Notes: generated by a model from the letters alone, not told the origin. A DNA stretch of 64,000 nucleotides from an uncultured Lachnospiraceae bacterium (GCA_910579735.1 CAJTUZ010000007.1:40699-104698); one strand, 5' to 3'; counted from the first letter of the stretch, positions 35,890-45,161 are shown. A program made the numbers and translations.

Positions 35890-35944
35890 TCGAAAGGATA
35901 CCCGGAATTTATATAAAATAAGCAGGAAGGCAGGAGAAACAATA

Positions 35945-37072
35945 ATGAAATACATTATATGGGGATGTGGTGTAAGAGGAGTTTGGACAAAACAACAATT
36001 AGAAGTTGTGGGTAAAGATGTGGAAGTAGTTGCTTTTGCGGATAATAGCCTGGGGAAAATCGGGAGAAAAGTTGAGAATATACCTGTGATTTCAATATGG
36101 CGCCTAAAAAAGGAATACGCAGATTGCAGAGTAGTTATTCCAAGTACATATGGCGAGAAGGCAGTAAGAGAAATTGTTGGGCAATTATTAGATACAGTAG
36201 AAGAAGAGAATATATATATTGTACCGTGTAGTATAATTCAGGCGGGAAACAGTGCTGCTATAGAATCAATAAATGATATATTAGTATCATTTAAAGAGTG
36301 GACACAGATTGATTATCTAGGAATAAAATTGGTAAATCATTGTAACTTAAATTGCATTAGATGCAATAATTTTTCTAATATTTCTCCGGAAGACGGGTAT
36401 TTGGCAAAAGAACTAGAGAAAGACATGGAGCGTCTCCATGCGCTTATACCAAATGTATTGAATGTAAAGTTGATAGGCGGAGAACCCCTGCTTAACGGGG
36501 AAATTGAAGAATGTATTTATGCGGTTAAAAAATATTATCCATATTCTCGTTATTACATAGTAACCAATGGATTGTTGCTTAAATGTTTGGGAAAAGATGT
36601 ACTAAACTGTTTTAAGGAGAATAAAGTTACTGTTTATATGACATTATACCCTGCATTACAGAATAGCGTAGATGAAATTGCCGCTATTCTATTGGAAAAT
36701 GAGGTGCCTTTTAACATATACAGAAGCGGTGAGTATTTTATTCCCATTTTAAATGAAGAAGGAGGATATAATCCTGAGTATATTAAAAACCAGCCTGTTG
36801 ATAAATGTGTATCTTTTTATAAAGGGAATATATGCAGATGCCCGGCCGGATTAAATATAGATGTATATAATAAAAAATTTCATAAATCATTTCCGGTATC
36901 GGGAATAACCAATATTTATCAGGAGAATCTGACTGGTCAGGAATTGATGGAGATATTGGAGAAACCATTAGAACTTTGCAGGTATTGTAAAGAATGCTAT
37001 GCGCTTAATGAAAAAGATTACGGGAAAAAGTGGGAATTAGGGGAAGCAAAATGGGATGATTGGATTTCCTGA
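35945..37072 (+). CDS. Radical SAM protein with N-terminal Rossmann-like module
   Basis: About 375 residues. The N-terminal ~100 are the module (YIIWGCGVRGVWTKQQLEVV, VVAFADNSLGKIG). The radical SAM domain begins near residue 125: CNLNCIRC is the C-x3-C-x2-C cluster motif and KLIGGEPLLN the GGEP motif. A Cys-rich C-terminus (CVSFYKGNICRCPAG, LCRYCKECYAL) probably binds an auxiliary cluster, as in SPASM proteins. The start is ATG 35945, with AGGAG eight bases upstream; an upstream in-frame start overlapping the previous gene lacks a ribosome site. It has the same domain order as 21035. The reaction is unknown. Confidence 0.85.
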   Translation: MKYIIWGCGVRGVWTKQQLEVVGKDVEVVAFADNSLGKIGRKVENIPVISIWRLKKEYADCRVVIPSTYGEKAVREIVGQLLDTVEEENIYIVPCSIIQAGNSAAIESINDILVSFKEWTQIDYLGIKLVNHCNLNCIRCNNFSNISPEDGYLAKELEKDMERLHALIPNVLNVKLIGGEPLLNGEIEECIYAVKKYYPYSRYYIVTNGLLLKCLGKDVLNCFKENKVTVYMTLYPALQNSVDEIAAILLENEVPFNIYRSGEYFIPILNEEGGYNPEYIKNQPVDKCVSFYKGNICRCPAGLNIDVYNKKFHKSFPVSGITNIYQENLTGQELMEILEKPLELCRYCKECYALNEKDYGKKWELGEAKWDDWIS

Positions 37073-37110
37073 TATGTATGAACGAACGTGCGCACTGAAA
37101 GGAAAGAAAA

Positions 37111-37587
37111 ATGAAGAAAATTTTTTTGATAATAATTTCTGTTATTACCGCGGCTTTTGGAGGTGCGGCAGCTATGGATGTGAAAAGAGTAAGAGATGTT
37201 GAAAGTAAAAGACAACTATCTGAAAAGCATCTTAGAATGTTTAAAATGATGAACAGGTGGGTGCAGATTAAACAAGATGATAGGAGCGTAGCAGATTATT
37301 TTAAAAGAAACGGGTATAAGAAAATAATAGTTTATGGAGTGCATTATATAGGAAAAACTTTGATAGAGGAGTTAAAAAATACTGATATTGAAATTGTGTG
37401 CGGAATTGATAAAAATGATTATGTCCTTTCGGAAAAAATTACGTTAATTAATAAAACAGATAAAATTCCGGATACGGATATTATTGTTGTTACGGCTATA
37501 GCAGAGTTTGACAAAATTGAAGATGAATTGAAACAATTGGTAAATTGTCCTATCGTTTCGTTGGAGGATATTCTTTATGCATTGTAA
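37111..37587 (+). CDS. Membrane-anchored stand-alone Rossmann-like module
   Basis: A 158-residue protein. Residues 4-22 (IFLIIISVITAAFGGAAAM) form one hydrophobic segment, either a membrane anchor or an uncleaved signal. Residues about 60-155 are the recurrent module on its own: KIIVYGVHYIGKTLIEEL, VCGIDKNDYVLSE, DIIVVTAIAEFDKIEDEL. No catalytic domain is attached. It lies between radical SAM and methyltransferase genes that carry the same module. Its position suggests it may act as a membrane docking unit for the module-bearing enzymes; this is inference. If the N-terminus is an exported signal the module would be outside, which would argue against that. Confidence 0.75.
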   Translation: MKKIFLIIISVITAAFGGAAAMDVKRVRDVESKRQLSEKHLRMFKMMNRWVQIKQDDRSVADYFKRNGYKKIIVYGVHYIGKTLIEELKNTDIEIVCGIDKNDYVLSEKITLINKTDKIPDTDIIVVTAIAEFDKIEDELKQLVNCPIVSLEDILYAL

Positions 37588-37610
37588 ATATGTTGAAGGA
37601 GACAGAGAAA

Positions 37611-38705
37611 ATGAGAATAATAATCTGGGGAACGGGTTTATATTGTAAAGAAAAAGCAAAATTTATAAAAGAAGATGATATTGTTGCTTTTGTCGAAAGA
37701 GAGAAGACAATATTTTATGGTAAGGAGACAATTTTACCGGAGGAAATAGAAAATTACCAATATGATAAGATTGTGATTATGTCCAATCATTATCTGGATA
37801 TTATTCCGGAGTTATTGGAGCAGGGGAAAGTGAAAGCGGAGAAAATTATTCCCGGGATCGCATATAAACCGTATTTACCTAATGAGTTGGATCTCATGTC
37901 AAATAATGCCAGGATAGAGGTAAACAATGATGGGTCATTGCTTTACATATACAATAATAAGGATACTGTTACTATTAAAAAGGGAGAAGATTGGGAACAA
38001 GTCAGAAAGCTGGTATGTCGTGAAGAAAATAGCAAAAGGATACAGGCGTTGGACGTTGTTCCTGTCAGCAAAACATTTGGCTTACAAAGAGGCGGATCGA
38101 TTTGCCGCTATTATATCGACCGGTTCTTAAATGAAAATGAAGCGGCAATTCACGGGAAGGTATTAGAAATTGGAGATCGTACTTATACAGAGCGTTATAG
38201 AGAGTCTGTACAGGAGTCCTATTGCCTGCATTTTGACAAAAGTTTTCCTCAGGATGGACCAGACTTTTATGGAGATTTAAGTGATGGAACAGGCATGAAA
38301 AAGGATTTCTATGACTGTATGATTCTTACACAAGTATTGAATTTTATTGAGGATATTAAGCACGTACCCAGGGTATTGGTAAATAGTCTAAAAAGCGGAG
38401 GTGTTTTGTTAGTAACGGTAGCCGGAATCACGCCGATTAGCAGATTTGATATGGATAGGTGGGGACATTTCTGGAATTTTACGGATGCAGGAATTAGAAA
38501 AATGTTTTCTATGGAGGGAGTTGAATGTCAAACTGCAATATATGGAAATTATAAAGCGGCGTGCGCTTTTTTAGGGGGAATGTCATATACTGAACTGGAT
38601 ATGGGTGATTTAGAGTTTGTGGATGAAGACTTTCAGGTGATTATTGCGGCAGTTATAAGAAAGACTGGGGACAAATCATATAATGAAGAGAGGAAAATTC
38701 TTTAG
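37611..38705 (+). CDS. SAM-dependent methyltransferase-like protein with N-terminal Rossmann-like module
   Basis: About 364 residues. The first ~100 are the module (MRIIIWGTGLYCKEKAKFIK, IVAFVEREKT, DKIVIMSNHYLDI). From about residue 175 a class I methyltransferase-like fold follows: GKVLEIGDRTYTERY is motif I-like, DFYDCMILTQVLNFIEDI a motif III/post-III block typical of type 11 methyltransferases, and SGGVLLVTVAGITP. The start is ATG 37611 with GAAGGAG nine bases upstream; the longer frame begins inside the preceding gene. The GxGxG of motif I is degraded (EIGDRT), so activity is uncertain. Confidence 0.78.
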   Translation: MRIIIWGTGLYCKEKAKFIKEDDIVAFVEREKTIFYGKETILPEEIENYQYDKIVIMSNHYLDIIPELLEQGKVKAEKIIPGIAYKPYLPNELDLMSNNARIEVNNDGSLLYIYNNKDTVTIKKGEDWEQVRKLVCREENSKRIQALDVVPVSKTFGLQRGGSICRYYIDRFLNENEAAIHGKVLEIGDRTYTERYRESVQESYCLHFDKSFPQDGPDFYGDLSDGTGMKKDFYDCMILTQVLNFIEDIKHVPRVLVNSLKSGGVLLVTVAGITPISRFDMDRWGHFWNFTDAGIRKMFSMEGVECQTAIYGNYKAACAFLGGMSYTELDMGDLEFVDEDFQVIIAAVIRKTGDKSYNEERKIL

Positions 38706-38732
38706 TGCATTGTGCAAGGGAAATAAAGGATA

Positions 38733-40964
38733 ATGGACATTAACGAATTATTAAATGAAATAATTTTTAAATATCATTTGGATAGGTGTTATCCACATTA
38801 CAGAAATATCTATGAAGCTGAGAAGATATTAAAAGAATTGGTGCAAACTATTATAAAGGATCATAGAAAAGTAATATTTGTAGGAAATGATAAGACAGGA
38901 ATAGAGTTTATTCGAAATATTTCAGGTAATTATGAATGGATTCAGTTCTTGGCATATGATAAAAGTAAGGAAATATCATCCCAGTTGGAAACCGTGGATT
39001 GGAAAATGTATGAATCAATCTATTTGATTTCATATTATGGCGGGGAATATGCTGAAAGATGGTTTAGAAAATATCATCTGCCTTATGAGGGGATATACGA
39101 TATATTTGAAAGAGAAGGACTGTCTTTACAAAGGGCGTTCTATGCATTTGGTAAAGAGGATTTGTTCCCTGTGATAGCGCCTGGAGGCGTCCATACGCGT
39201 AATGATTGGACAGAATCCCTTCAATGTGAACTATATTGTCAGCAAAGTAAATATTATTTTATAAATGACCAAAGGGCAAAACATATAGCACTTGAAAAGT
39301 GTTTATTTCTTGCCTTAATCATGAAGAACTTTGAAGCGGTTCAGACATATATTTCTTTATTGTCTAAAGAGGACATGTGTTATGGGCAAATTGGGCAGGA
39401 AATAGATAGTCTATTGGATTTAATAAAATCATTTTTAATGAAGAAGAAACAACAAGATATCATTATATACTGGCTGGACGCAATTCGTTATGGTGATGAA
39501 TTGGATATGCCTTATGTTCAGGATATAATGAAGAAATCGGTTGTATTTGAAAACGCATATGCTTATGTGGCAAATACACATCCAATGCTAAGGGCTATGT
39601 TTCTTGGTAAAAAGGATATCGAGGATTTTGTTTTTGACGTCAAGAAAATTACCCGGGAAAACAGCGTGCTTATTTCCTTTTTAGAAGATGAAGGATATGA
39701 TATAAAAATTGTCAGCGGTTATTTTTATGATGCATTTCCGGCGCGATATATATCAGAACAGTTTTTGGCAGATTGGTATGTTCCCGGATCTATGGTGTTA
39801 TGGGATATGCTGTCTAATATGATCCGACAGGAGCAAAAGACGGTGTATGTGATACATGCTATGGATGCACATAATCCATATTTAAGCAGCGGCATGAATG
39901 ATCATAATTATAAAAATAAAAATGTACGTTATCAGCTGGCGAAAAAAGAGTTAGATAAACAGCTTGCATTTTATGATTCCTTTGTAAATGATCATGTATG
40001 CCGAATTTATATGTCGGATCATGGAAGAGATGAAATTGACAGACACCATGTATTGCTCAATATTTTTAAGAAAGATTTAAAACCGGGAAGAGTAGAAAAG
40101 TTTTTTACTTTTTTGGATTTCAATAAATTGTTGCGCCAACTGATTAAAAATGGTCAAATAAAAGAGCAGGAAATTACAAGTGACTATGTTGAAATTGGAT
40201 GCCTGGACAGATATAGTTATCGGCAGCTGAATAATTTATTTAAGAATAAAGAGCCTCTTAGTACCCAATTTTTCGGATATATGGGAATTGTAGATAAAAG
40301 ATGTATTTATCTACGTTATACTACGGGTAAAGAATGGCTGCAGAGAATTACAGAAATTTCATTGTATAAGCCTTTTCTGTTTTACGATTCTCCCAATGAT
40401 ATATGTGAGCCGGAATTGCTTTCACATTATAGAAGGCTGGTTAGAAAATATCCCGCCAATTTGCTTGATGATAAATATTTTGAGTATTCAAGATATCTAT
40501 ATAAGCTGTACAATAATATTTTAGAACATAATAATATGCCAAAGCGTATAGAAATTATTAATCAGGTTTTTACATATTATCCGGAAAACAGTGTAGCGGT
40601 CAGGACGGGCGGCATTGCGTCAATGATGCTATACTATATTCTCTCGAAAGAAAACAGGAAGAAAATATGGGGAGTTATCGATAATGATAAGGAATGCCTA
40701 TGCAGTAAATTGCAATTGCCGGTTGTCTGTTCAAATGATCTGGAAGATTTACCTCAATTAGGGGTAAAGGTGATCCTGCTGCCATCATATACGTATTTAA
40801 AAATTCTTCAGGAAGAATTTAATAAGATCCCGACTTGTTTAGACGTTCTGGATATATATGATGTGTTTTTGCAAAACGGACTACTATGTCAGCAAGATTT
40901 CTATAAAGTGAGTGGAAGTGAGGAGGATTATGATGTTGGATTTCCTCTGGACAGGGAAAAGTAG
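38733..40964 (+). CDS. Alkaline-phosphatase-superfamily protein flanked by Rossmann-like modules
   Basis: A 743-residue soluble protein. N-terminal module residues 45-140 (RKVIFVGNDKTGIEFIRNIS); helical linker 160-235; phosphatase-like domain about 240-480 with D249 in IYWLDAIRYG, T282 in NTHPMLRAMFLGKK, H380 in HAMDAH, D429/H430 in MSDHGRDE and H438/H439; C-terminal module 600-700 (VAVRTGGIASMMLYYIL, WGVIDNDKECLCSKL). The nucleophile loop aligns with sulfatase C-x-P-x-R but has Thr, so no formylglycine can form. A tandem copy follows at 41013 after 48 bases, apparently by gene duplication. Role unknown; modification of a phospho-glycan in the cytoplasm is inferred. Confidence 0.73.
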   Translation: MDINELLNEIIFKYHLDRCYPHYRNIYEAEKILKELVQTIIKDHRKVIFVGNDKTGIEFIRNISGNYEWIQFLAYDKSKEISSQLETVDWKMYESIYLISYYGGEYAERWFRKYHLPYEGIYDIFEREGLSLQRAFYAFGKEDLFPVIAPGGVHTRNDWTESLQCELYCQQSKYYFINDQRAKHIALEKCLFLALIMKNFEAVQTYISLLSKEDMCYGQIGQEIDSLLDLIKSFLMKKKQQDIIIYWLDAIRYGDELDMPYVQDIMKKSVVFENAYAYVANTHPMLRAMFLGKKDIEDFVFDVKKITRENSVLISFLEDEGYDIKIVSGYFYDAFPARYISEQFLADWYVPGSMVLWDMLSNMIRQEQKTVYVIHAMDAHNPYLSSGMNDHNYKNKNVRYQLAKKELDKQLAFYDSFVNDHVCRIYMSDHGRDEIDRHHVLLNIFKKDLKPGRVEKFFTFLDFNKLLRQLIKNGQIKEQEITSDYVEIGCLDRYSYRQLNNLFKNKEPLSTQFFGYMGIVDKRCIYLRYTTGKEWLQRITEISLYKPFLFYDSPNDICEPELLSHYRRLVRKYPANLLDDKYFEYSRYLYKLYNNILEHNNMPKRIEIINQVFTYYPENSVAVRTGGIASMMLYYILSKENRKKIWGVIDNDKECLCSKLQLPVVCSNDLEDLPQLGVKVILLPSYTYLKILQEEFNKIPTCLDVLDIYDVFLQNGLLCQQDFYKVSGSEEDYDVGFPLDREK

Positions 40965-41012
40965 TAAGAAGAAAGACACTTTTCGTAATTATGGAAGAGG
41001 ATTGATGTGATC

Positions 41013-43238
41013 ATGAATATTGATGATGAATTAAATAAAATTATATTTAAGTATCATTTGGATCGTTGTTATCCTCATTACAGGAATATGTATAAGGCAG
41101 AAAATTTTTTGAGAGGGGAGATTGATACTGTTATACAATGCTGCGAAAGGGTGATTTTTCTTGGAGATGATGAAGCGGAAATAGCTTTTGTCCGCAATAT
41201 GGCACGGGGATATATGGATATTCATTTCCAATTATATAAGCATAATGAAACAGCAGCGCTCGAAGACGTGGATTGGAAACAGTATAATAAAGTGTATCTG
41301 CTTTCTTATTATGGCGCGGAGTATATAGAAAGATGGCTTAGAGAACAACATATATCTTATGAATGGATATACGATCTTTTTGCGCGGGAAGAGATCGTTT
41401 TACAGAGTAGTTTTCTTTTTCTTGTAAAAGAAAATCTGATGCCTATGATTGACAGGAATATTTATAACCATAATAGTAAAACCGGTTCAATTCAGTGTGA
41501 ATTGTATTGTCAGCAAAGTAAATATTATTTTACTAATGACTTAAAGGTGAAACGTATAGCACTTGAGAAGTGTTTATTTCTTGCATTATATATGAAAAAT
41601 TTTGTATTGGCGAAAGAGTATATTACCTTGCTTAAAAAAGAGGATGGACAATATCAGTATGTATGGGAAGCGATACAGGAATTGCTTTACAGTATCAGGA
41701 AAGAGCTTAGAAATAGAAAGACGGAAGACATTATTGTGTATTGGCTGGATGCTATACCTTATGGCGGCGAGAATGATATGTCCTATTTGCAGAGCATTAT
41801 GAACAAGTCTATTGTCTTTGAGAATGCGTTTACTTATATGCCAAATACAAATCCGGTACTGAGGGCATTATTTCTTGGTAAAAAAGACGTGGATGATAGA
41901 GCATATAGAATTGAAACAATTACGAGAGAAAATAGTTTTCTAATTCAATTTTTGGAAGAGGAAAATTATGATATAAAAATAATCAGCGGATATTTTAATA
42001 CCCATTTCCCTTTTCAGTATCAGCCGGACAGGTTTATTTTCGGAGGGTTTGAAGCAGCATCAGCAAAATTGTGGGATATGGTTGCCAATATGTTGCGGCA
42101 ACAGAAAAAGACGTTATGGATAGTGCATGCTATGGATGCTCATTCACCGGAATTAAATGCTAAGATGAACGATGATAATTATAAAAATAGTCGTATGAAG
42201 TATAAGCTGGCAAAGCGGGAACTGGACGGGCAATTAGCTTTTTATGATAGCCTTATGAGTGAACAGGTTTATAAGATTTATATGTCTGACCATGGAAGGG
42301 AGGCAATGTATCGATATCATGTGCTTTTTAATGTTTACCATAGGAGGTGGCAGCCAAAAAGAATAGAAGGCTTATTTTCATTATTGGATTTTGGAATTGT
42401 ATTGAAACAGATTATTCTAGACAGAGAAATACAAGAAAGCGCGTTTATTAGAGAATATGTTGAAATAGGAAATTGTGATAGGTATAATAGGCATGATATA
42501 AAAGCAATATTTCAGAATAAAGCGCCGTTGGATTTGCATCTTTTCGGATACAAAGGAGTTATTGATAAGAATTATATTTATATTCGTTATAGGACAGGTA
42601 AAGAGTGGTTTCACAGGCGGAAAGAAGCTCTTTTGTGTGAACCGTTACTCTTTTATGATGGCAGAAATGACATATGTGAGCCTGAGCGGCTTCCTAAATA
42701 TCGTGAACTGGCAGGGGAATATCCCGAGGATATCATGAATGATGACCGCTTTCGGTTTGCACGTTATTTATGCACATTATATGAGAATATTTTAAAACAT
42801 AATAATATGTCAGAACGTGTTGAAATTATTAATCAGATGCTGCAGGATTATCCAAACGGAAGTGTTGCAATTCGTATGGGAGGTGTTCTTTCATCAAAGT
42901 TGTATTATATTTTATCGGATAGGAATAGAAAGAAAATATGGGGATTTATTGACAGTGACGCAGAATGCTTGTGTAGTAAATTAGGCATGCCGGTGATCGC
43001 TCCGGAAAAAACAGCGGAGTTGAATGAGCGCGGCGTTAAAGCAATTTTGCTGTCTTCATACAACAATTTGGACATGTTGCGTAAAGAGGCTGAAGTGCGG
43101 CCTGAAGGTATTGATATTTTGGATATGTATGAAGCATTTGATAAACAGGGAATACGGTGTCAGGAAGATTTTTATAAGATGCGGGGAACTGATGAAGACT
43201 ATGATATCGGATTTCCATTTGACGAAGTCAAAAAGTAA
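41013..43238 (+). CDS. Alkaline-phosphatase-superfamily protein flanked by Rossmann-like modules (tandem copy)
   Basis: About 741 residues, very similar to 38733 throughout. IIVYWLDAIPYGGENDMSYL holds the first metal Asp, MPNTNPVLRALFLGKKD the candidate Thr nucleophile, LWIVHAMDAHSPEL the His, YMSDHGREAMYRYH the Asp-His pair plus His. Both flanking modules are present (RVIFLGDDEAEIAFVRNMA; VAIRMGGVLSSKLYYIL, GFIDSDAECLCSKL). The start is placed at ATG 41013 because MNIDDELNKIIFKYHL then aligns with the starts of the paralogues; a GTG six bases earlier, with GAAGAGG upstream, remains possible. It is the last gene before the cysC-sat cassette, 31 bases away. Confidence 0.73.
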   Translation: MNIDDELNKIIFKYHLDRCYPHYRNMYKAENFLRGEIDTVIQCCERVIFLGDDEAEIAFVRNMARGYMDIHFQLYKHNETAALEDVDWKQYNKVYLLSYYGAEYIERWLREQHISYEWIYDLFAREEIVLQSSFLFLVKENLMPMIDRNIYNHNSKTGSIQCELYCQQSKYYFTNDLKVKRIALEKCLFLALYMKNFVLAKEYITLLKKEDGQYQYVWEAIQELLYSIRKELRNRKTEDIIVYWLDAIPYGGENDMSYLQSIMNKSIVFENAFTYMPNTNPVLRALFLGKKDVDDRAYRIETITRENSFLIQFLEEENYDIKIISGYFNTHFPFQYQPDRFIFGGFEAASAKLWDMVANMLRQQKKTLWIVHAMDAHSPELNAKMNDDNYKNSRMKYKLAKRELDGQLAFYDSLMSEQVYKIYMSDHGREAMYRYHVLFNVYHRRWQPKRIEGLFSLLDFGIVLKQIILDREIQESAFIREYVEIGNCDRYNRHDIKAIFQNKAPLDLHLFGYKGVIDKNYIYIRYRTGKEWFHRRKEALLCEPLLFYDGRNDICEPERLPKYRELAGEYPEDIMNDDRFRFARYLCTLYENILKHNNMSERVEIINQMLQDYPNGSVAIRMGGVLSSKLYYILSDRNRKKIWGFIDSDAECLCSKLGMPVIAPEKTAELNERGVKAILLSSYNNLDMLRKEAEVRPEGIDILDMYEAFDKQGIRCQEDFYKMRGTDEDYDIGFPFDEVKK

Positions 43239-43269
43239 AAATAAATTAAAACAGTAGGAGGACAGAACG

Positions 43270-43788
43270 ATGATCATATGGCTGATTGGCATTTCCGGCG
43301 CGGGCAAAACTACGCTTGGGAGAAAACTGGAAAAATTTTATAAGGATAAAGGATTAAAGACGTATCTCCTGGATGGAGATGAAGTCCGCAATTTGTTTGA
43401 AAATGACTTGGGTTATACGGATGCAGACAGAGAAGCGAATATCAAGCGTATTATCCTGGGGACATATCTTCTGGACAGGAATGATATTATCGGCATTATA
43501 TGTAATATTTCTCCGTTCCAGCATTTGCGTGATCTTGCCAGACGTAAAATAGCCGGCTATAATGAAATATACTTGGACAAGGATATTCAGGTCAGCATGA
43601 AAAATGATGTAAAAGGAGTTTACAAAGAAAATGTGGGTAAAACAGATATTGTCGGTTTGGGACAGCGTTTTGACGAACCGGTAAACTGTGATCTGCGTAT
43701 TAAAGTTGACGAAATGACAGAGGAAGAATCTTTTGAGATGATAAAAGAGTACATAAGTAATAAATATGGGGAGGCGTACAGTGACTGA
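43270..43788 (+). CDS. cysC: Adenylylsulfate kinase
   Basis: A 172-residue CysC protein. LIGISGAGKTTLGRKL is the Walker A loop; LDGDEVRNLF matches the LDGDNxR substrate block, and GYTDADREANIKRI the following helix. It phosphorylates adenosine 5'-phosphosulfate to PAPS. TAGGAGG lies just before ATG 43270. It overlaps sat by eight bases, so both steps from sulfate to PAPS are coded together. In some capsule loci CysC homologues instead phosphorylate cytidine diphosphoramidate, but the paired sat gene makes the PAPS role more likely. No PAPS sulfotransferase is recognisable in the window. Confidence 0.88.
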   Translation: MIIWLIGISGAGKTTLGRKLEKFYKDKGLKTYLLDGDEVRNLFENDLGYTDADREANIKRIILGTYLLDRNDIIGIICNISPFQHLRDLARRKIAGYNEIYLDKDIQVSMKNDVKGVYKENVGKTDIVGLGQRFDEPVNCDLRIKVDEMTEEESFEMIKEYISNKYGEAYSD

Positions 43789-44836
43789 TTTTATAGTAAT
43801 AAACGAGGAAACCTTACAGGATATCATTAATATTGAAACAGGGCTTTTGCACCCGCTGCAGGGATTCATGAACGAAGCCGATTTCAGGAGCGTTGTGGAT
43901 ACTTATCTGCTTTCCGGCGGGCAGGTATTTACGATCCCGGTCACGCTGGATGTGCCGGAGGATACTGCTTTGAAGAGCGGACAGATACTGCATTTATTGT
44001 TCCAGGGAAAACACGTTGCCGATATGGAAGTGGAAGACAGCTATCGTATGACGGATGCCGATATCGAAAAAGTATTCTGTACATTAGATATGACGCATCC
44101 CGGCGTAAAAAAAGAGAAAGAACGTTCTCCGCTCAGAGTCGGAGGAAAAACGACTCTGCTTGATAAGACGCTTTTAGAAGATGCATTAAAGCCGGAGAAT
44201 ACGAAGAAAATTTTTGCGGACAAAGGCTGGAAGAGTGTTGTCGGTTTTCAGACCAGAAATCCGATTCACAAAGCGCATGAGCATTTGCAGCGTATTGGTT
44301 TGGAGGTATGTGATGGTCTGTTTATCAATCCGATCATAGGCTGGAAGAAAAAGGGAGATTTTACCCAGGAAGCGGTAGTTGCGGCTTATGAAAAAATGGT
44401 AGAAGAATTTTATCCTCAAAATAGTGTGTATATGGCCGGCTTGAAAACGCAGATGCGTTATGCGGGACCAAGAGAGGCGGTATTTCATGCGATCATCAGA
44501 AGAAATCTGGGATGCACGCATTTTATCATCGGAAGGGATCATGCAGGCGTGGGAGGATTTTACGGCGCCTATGATGCCCATGCGCTTGCCCGAAAACTCT
44601 CCGAACAGTATGATATCGGGATACAGCTGCTTCTTCTGCATGAACCATATTACTGTAAGAAATGCGGTATGGTAGTCAGTGAAAAGAATTGCAGTCATTA
44701 TCAAACAGACCGTATCGAGATCAGCGGTACGATCATCAGGCAATACATCAATGAAGGCGCTATTCCGGATGAGATTATGCTGCGTAAGGAAATTTTTGAC
44801 GCGATTCTTGCCTGCGGACAAGTTTTTATTGAATAA
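43781..44836 (+). CDS. sat: Sulfate adenylyltransferase (ATP sulfurylase)
   Basis: A 351-residue homo-oligomeric-type ATP sulfurylase: the N-terminal PUA-like domain is followed by FQTRNPIHKAHEHLQRI, which contains the QxRNPxHxxH active-site motif, and GRDHAGVGGFYGAYDAH, the GRDHAG block. CKKCG and NCSH at the end are a possible zinc site. It makes APS from ATP and sulfate. The start is GTG 43781, since GGGGAGG lies seven bases upstream; the ATG at 43766 is part of that ribosome site. It is shorter than many family members, without a C-terminal kinase-like domain, which is supplied by cysC. Confidence 0.9.
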   Translation: MTDFIVINEETLQDIINIETGLLHPLQGFMNEADFRSVVDTYLLSGGQVFTIPVTLDVPEDTALKSGQILHLLFQGKHVADMEVEDSYRMTDADIEKVFCTLDMTHPGVKKEKERSPLRVGGKTTLLDKTLLEDALKPENTKKIFADKGWKSVVGFQTRNPIHKAHEHLQRIGLEVCDGLFINPIIGWKKKGDFTQEAVVAAYEKMVEEFYPQNSVYMAGLKTQMRYAGPREAVFHAIIRRNLGCTHFIIGRDHAGVGGFYGAYDAHALARKLSEQYDIGIQLLLLHEPYYCKKCGMVVSEKNCSHYQTDRIEISGTIIRQYINEGAIPDEIMLRKEIFDAILACGQVFIE

Positions 44837-44872
44837 GAATATCCAGCTTATGAAAGAAAGCGGTTATAAAGA

Positions 44873-45130
44873 ATGAATTCAAAAGAGGCGTTGAAAAAAT
44901 TAAAAAACATTATTGGCGAAGAAGCATATAGACAGGTTCTTGAACAAATGGCGGGAGCAACCGTGTATTTTCCATCCATGTCCTCGAATGCGGATTGGAT
45001 AGACAAAGACGAACGAAATGTGAGATTGAAAGAAGATTTTTACAGCGGAAAATATGAAGTTGCCGATCTGGCCAAAAAATATGAACTGAGTATTTCACGC
45101 GTATACAAGATCATACAGGGAAAGGTTTGA
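44873..45130 (+). CDS. Mor-like small DNA-binding protein
   Basis: An 85-residue protein. The N-terminal 35 residues form a helix (KLKNIIGEEAYRQVLEQMAG) followed by ATVYFPS, the dimerisation-strand block of Mor transcription activator-like proteins. The C-terminal half (NVRLKEDFYSGKYEVADLAK, then YELSISRVYKII) is a helix-turn-helix. It probably regulates the cassette in which it lies. An inverted repeat and promoter directly downstream (45162-45237) could be its target. It starts 36 bases after sat. Confidence 0.75.
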   Translation: MNSKEALKKLKNIIGEEAYRQVLEQMAGATVYFPSMSSNADWIDKDERNVRLKEDFYSGKYEVADLAKKYELSISRVYKIIQGKV

Positions 45131-45161
45131 TTCGCTTTCTCTAAGAAAATAACTAAAAAAA

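Noticed and set aside
27811..43238. Calling the four phosphatase-fold proteins sulfatases because cysC and sat are next to them
   Set aside because: The nucleophile loop has Thr (T-H/N-P or T-H-S/A) where sulfatases need Cys or Ser for formylglycine, and PAPS synthesis does not call for a sulfatase.
43270..43788. CysC as cytidine diphosphoramidate kinase, as in Campylobacter capsule
   Set aside because: No glutamine kinase, amidotransferase or phosphoglutamine cytidylyltransferase is visible, while sat overlaps the gene directly.
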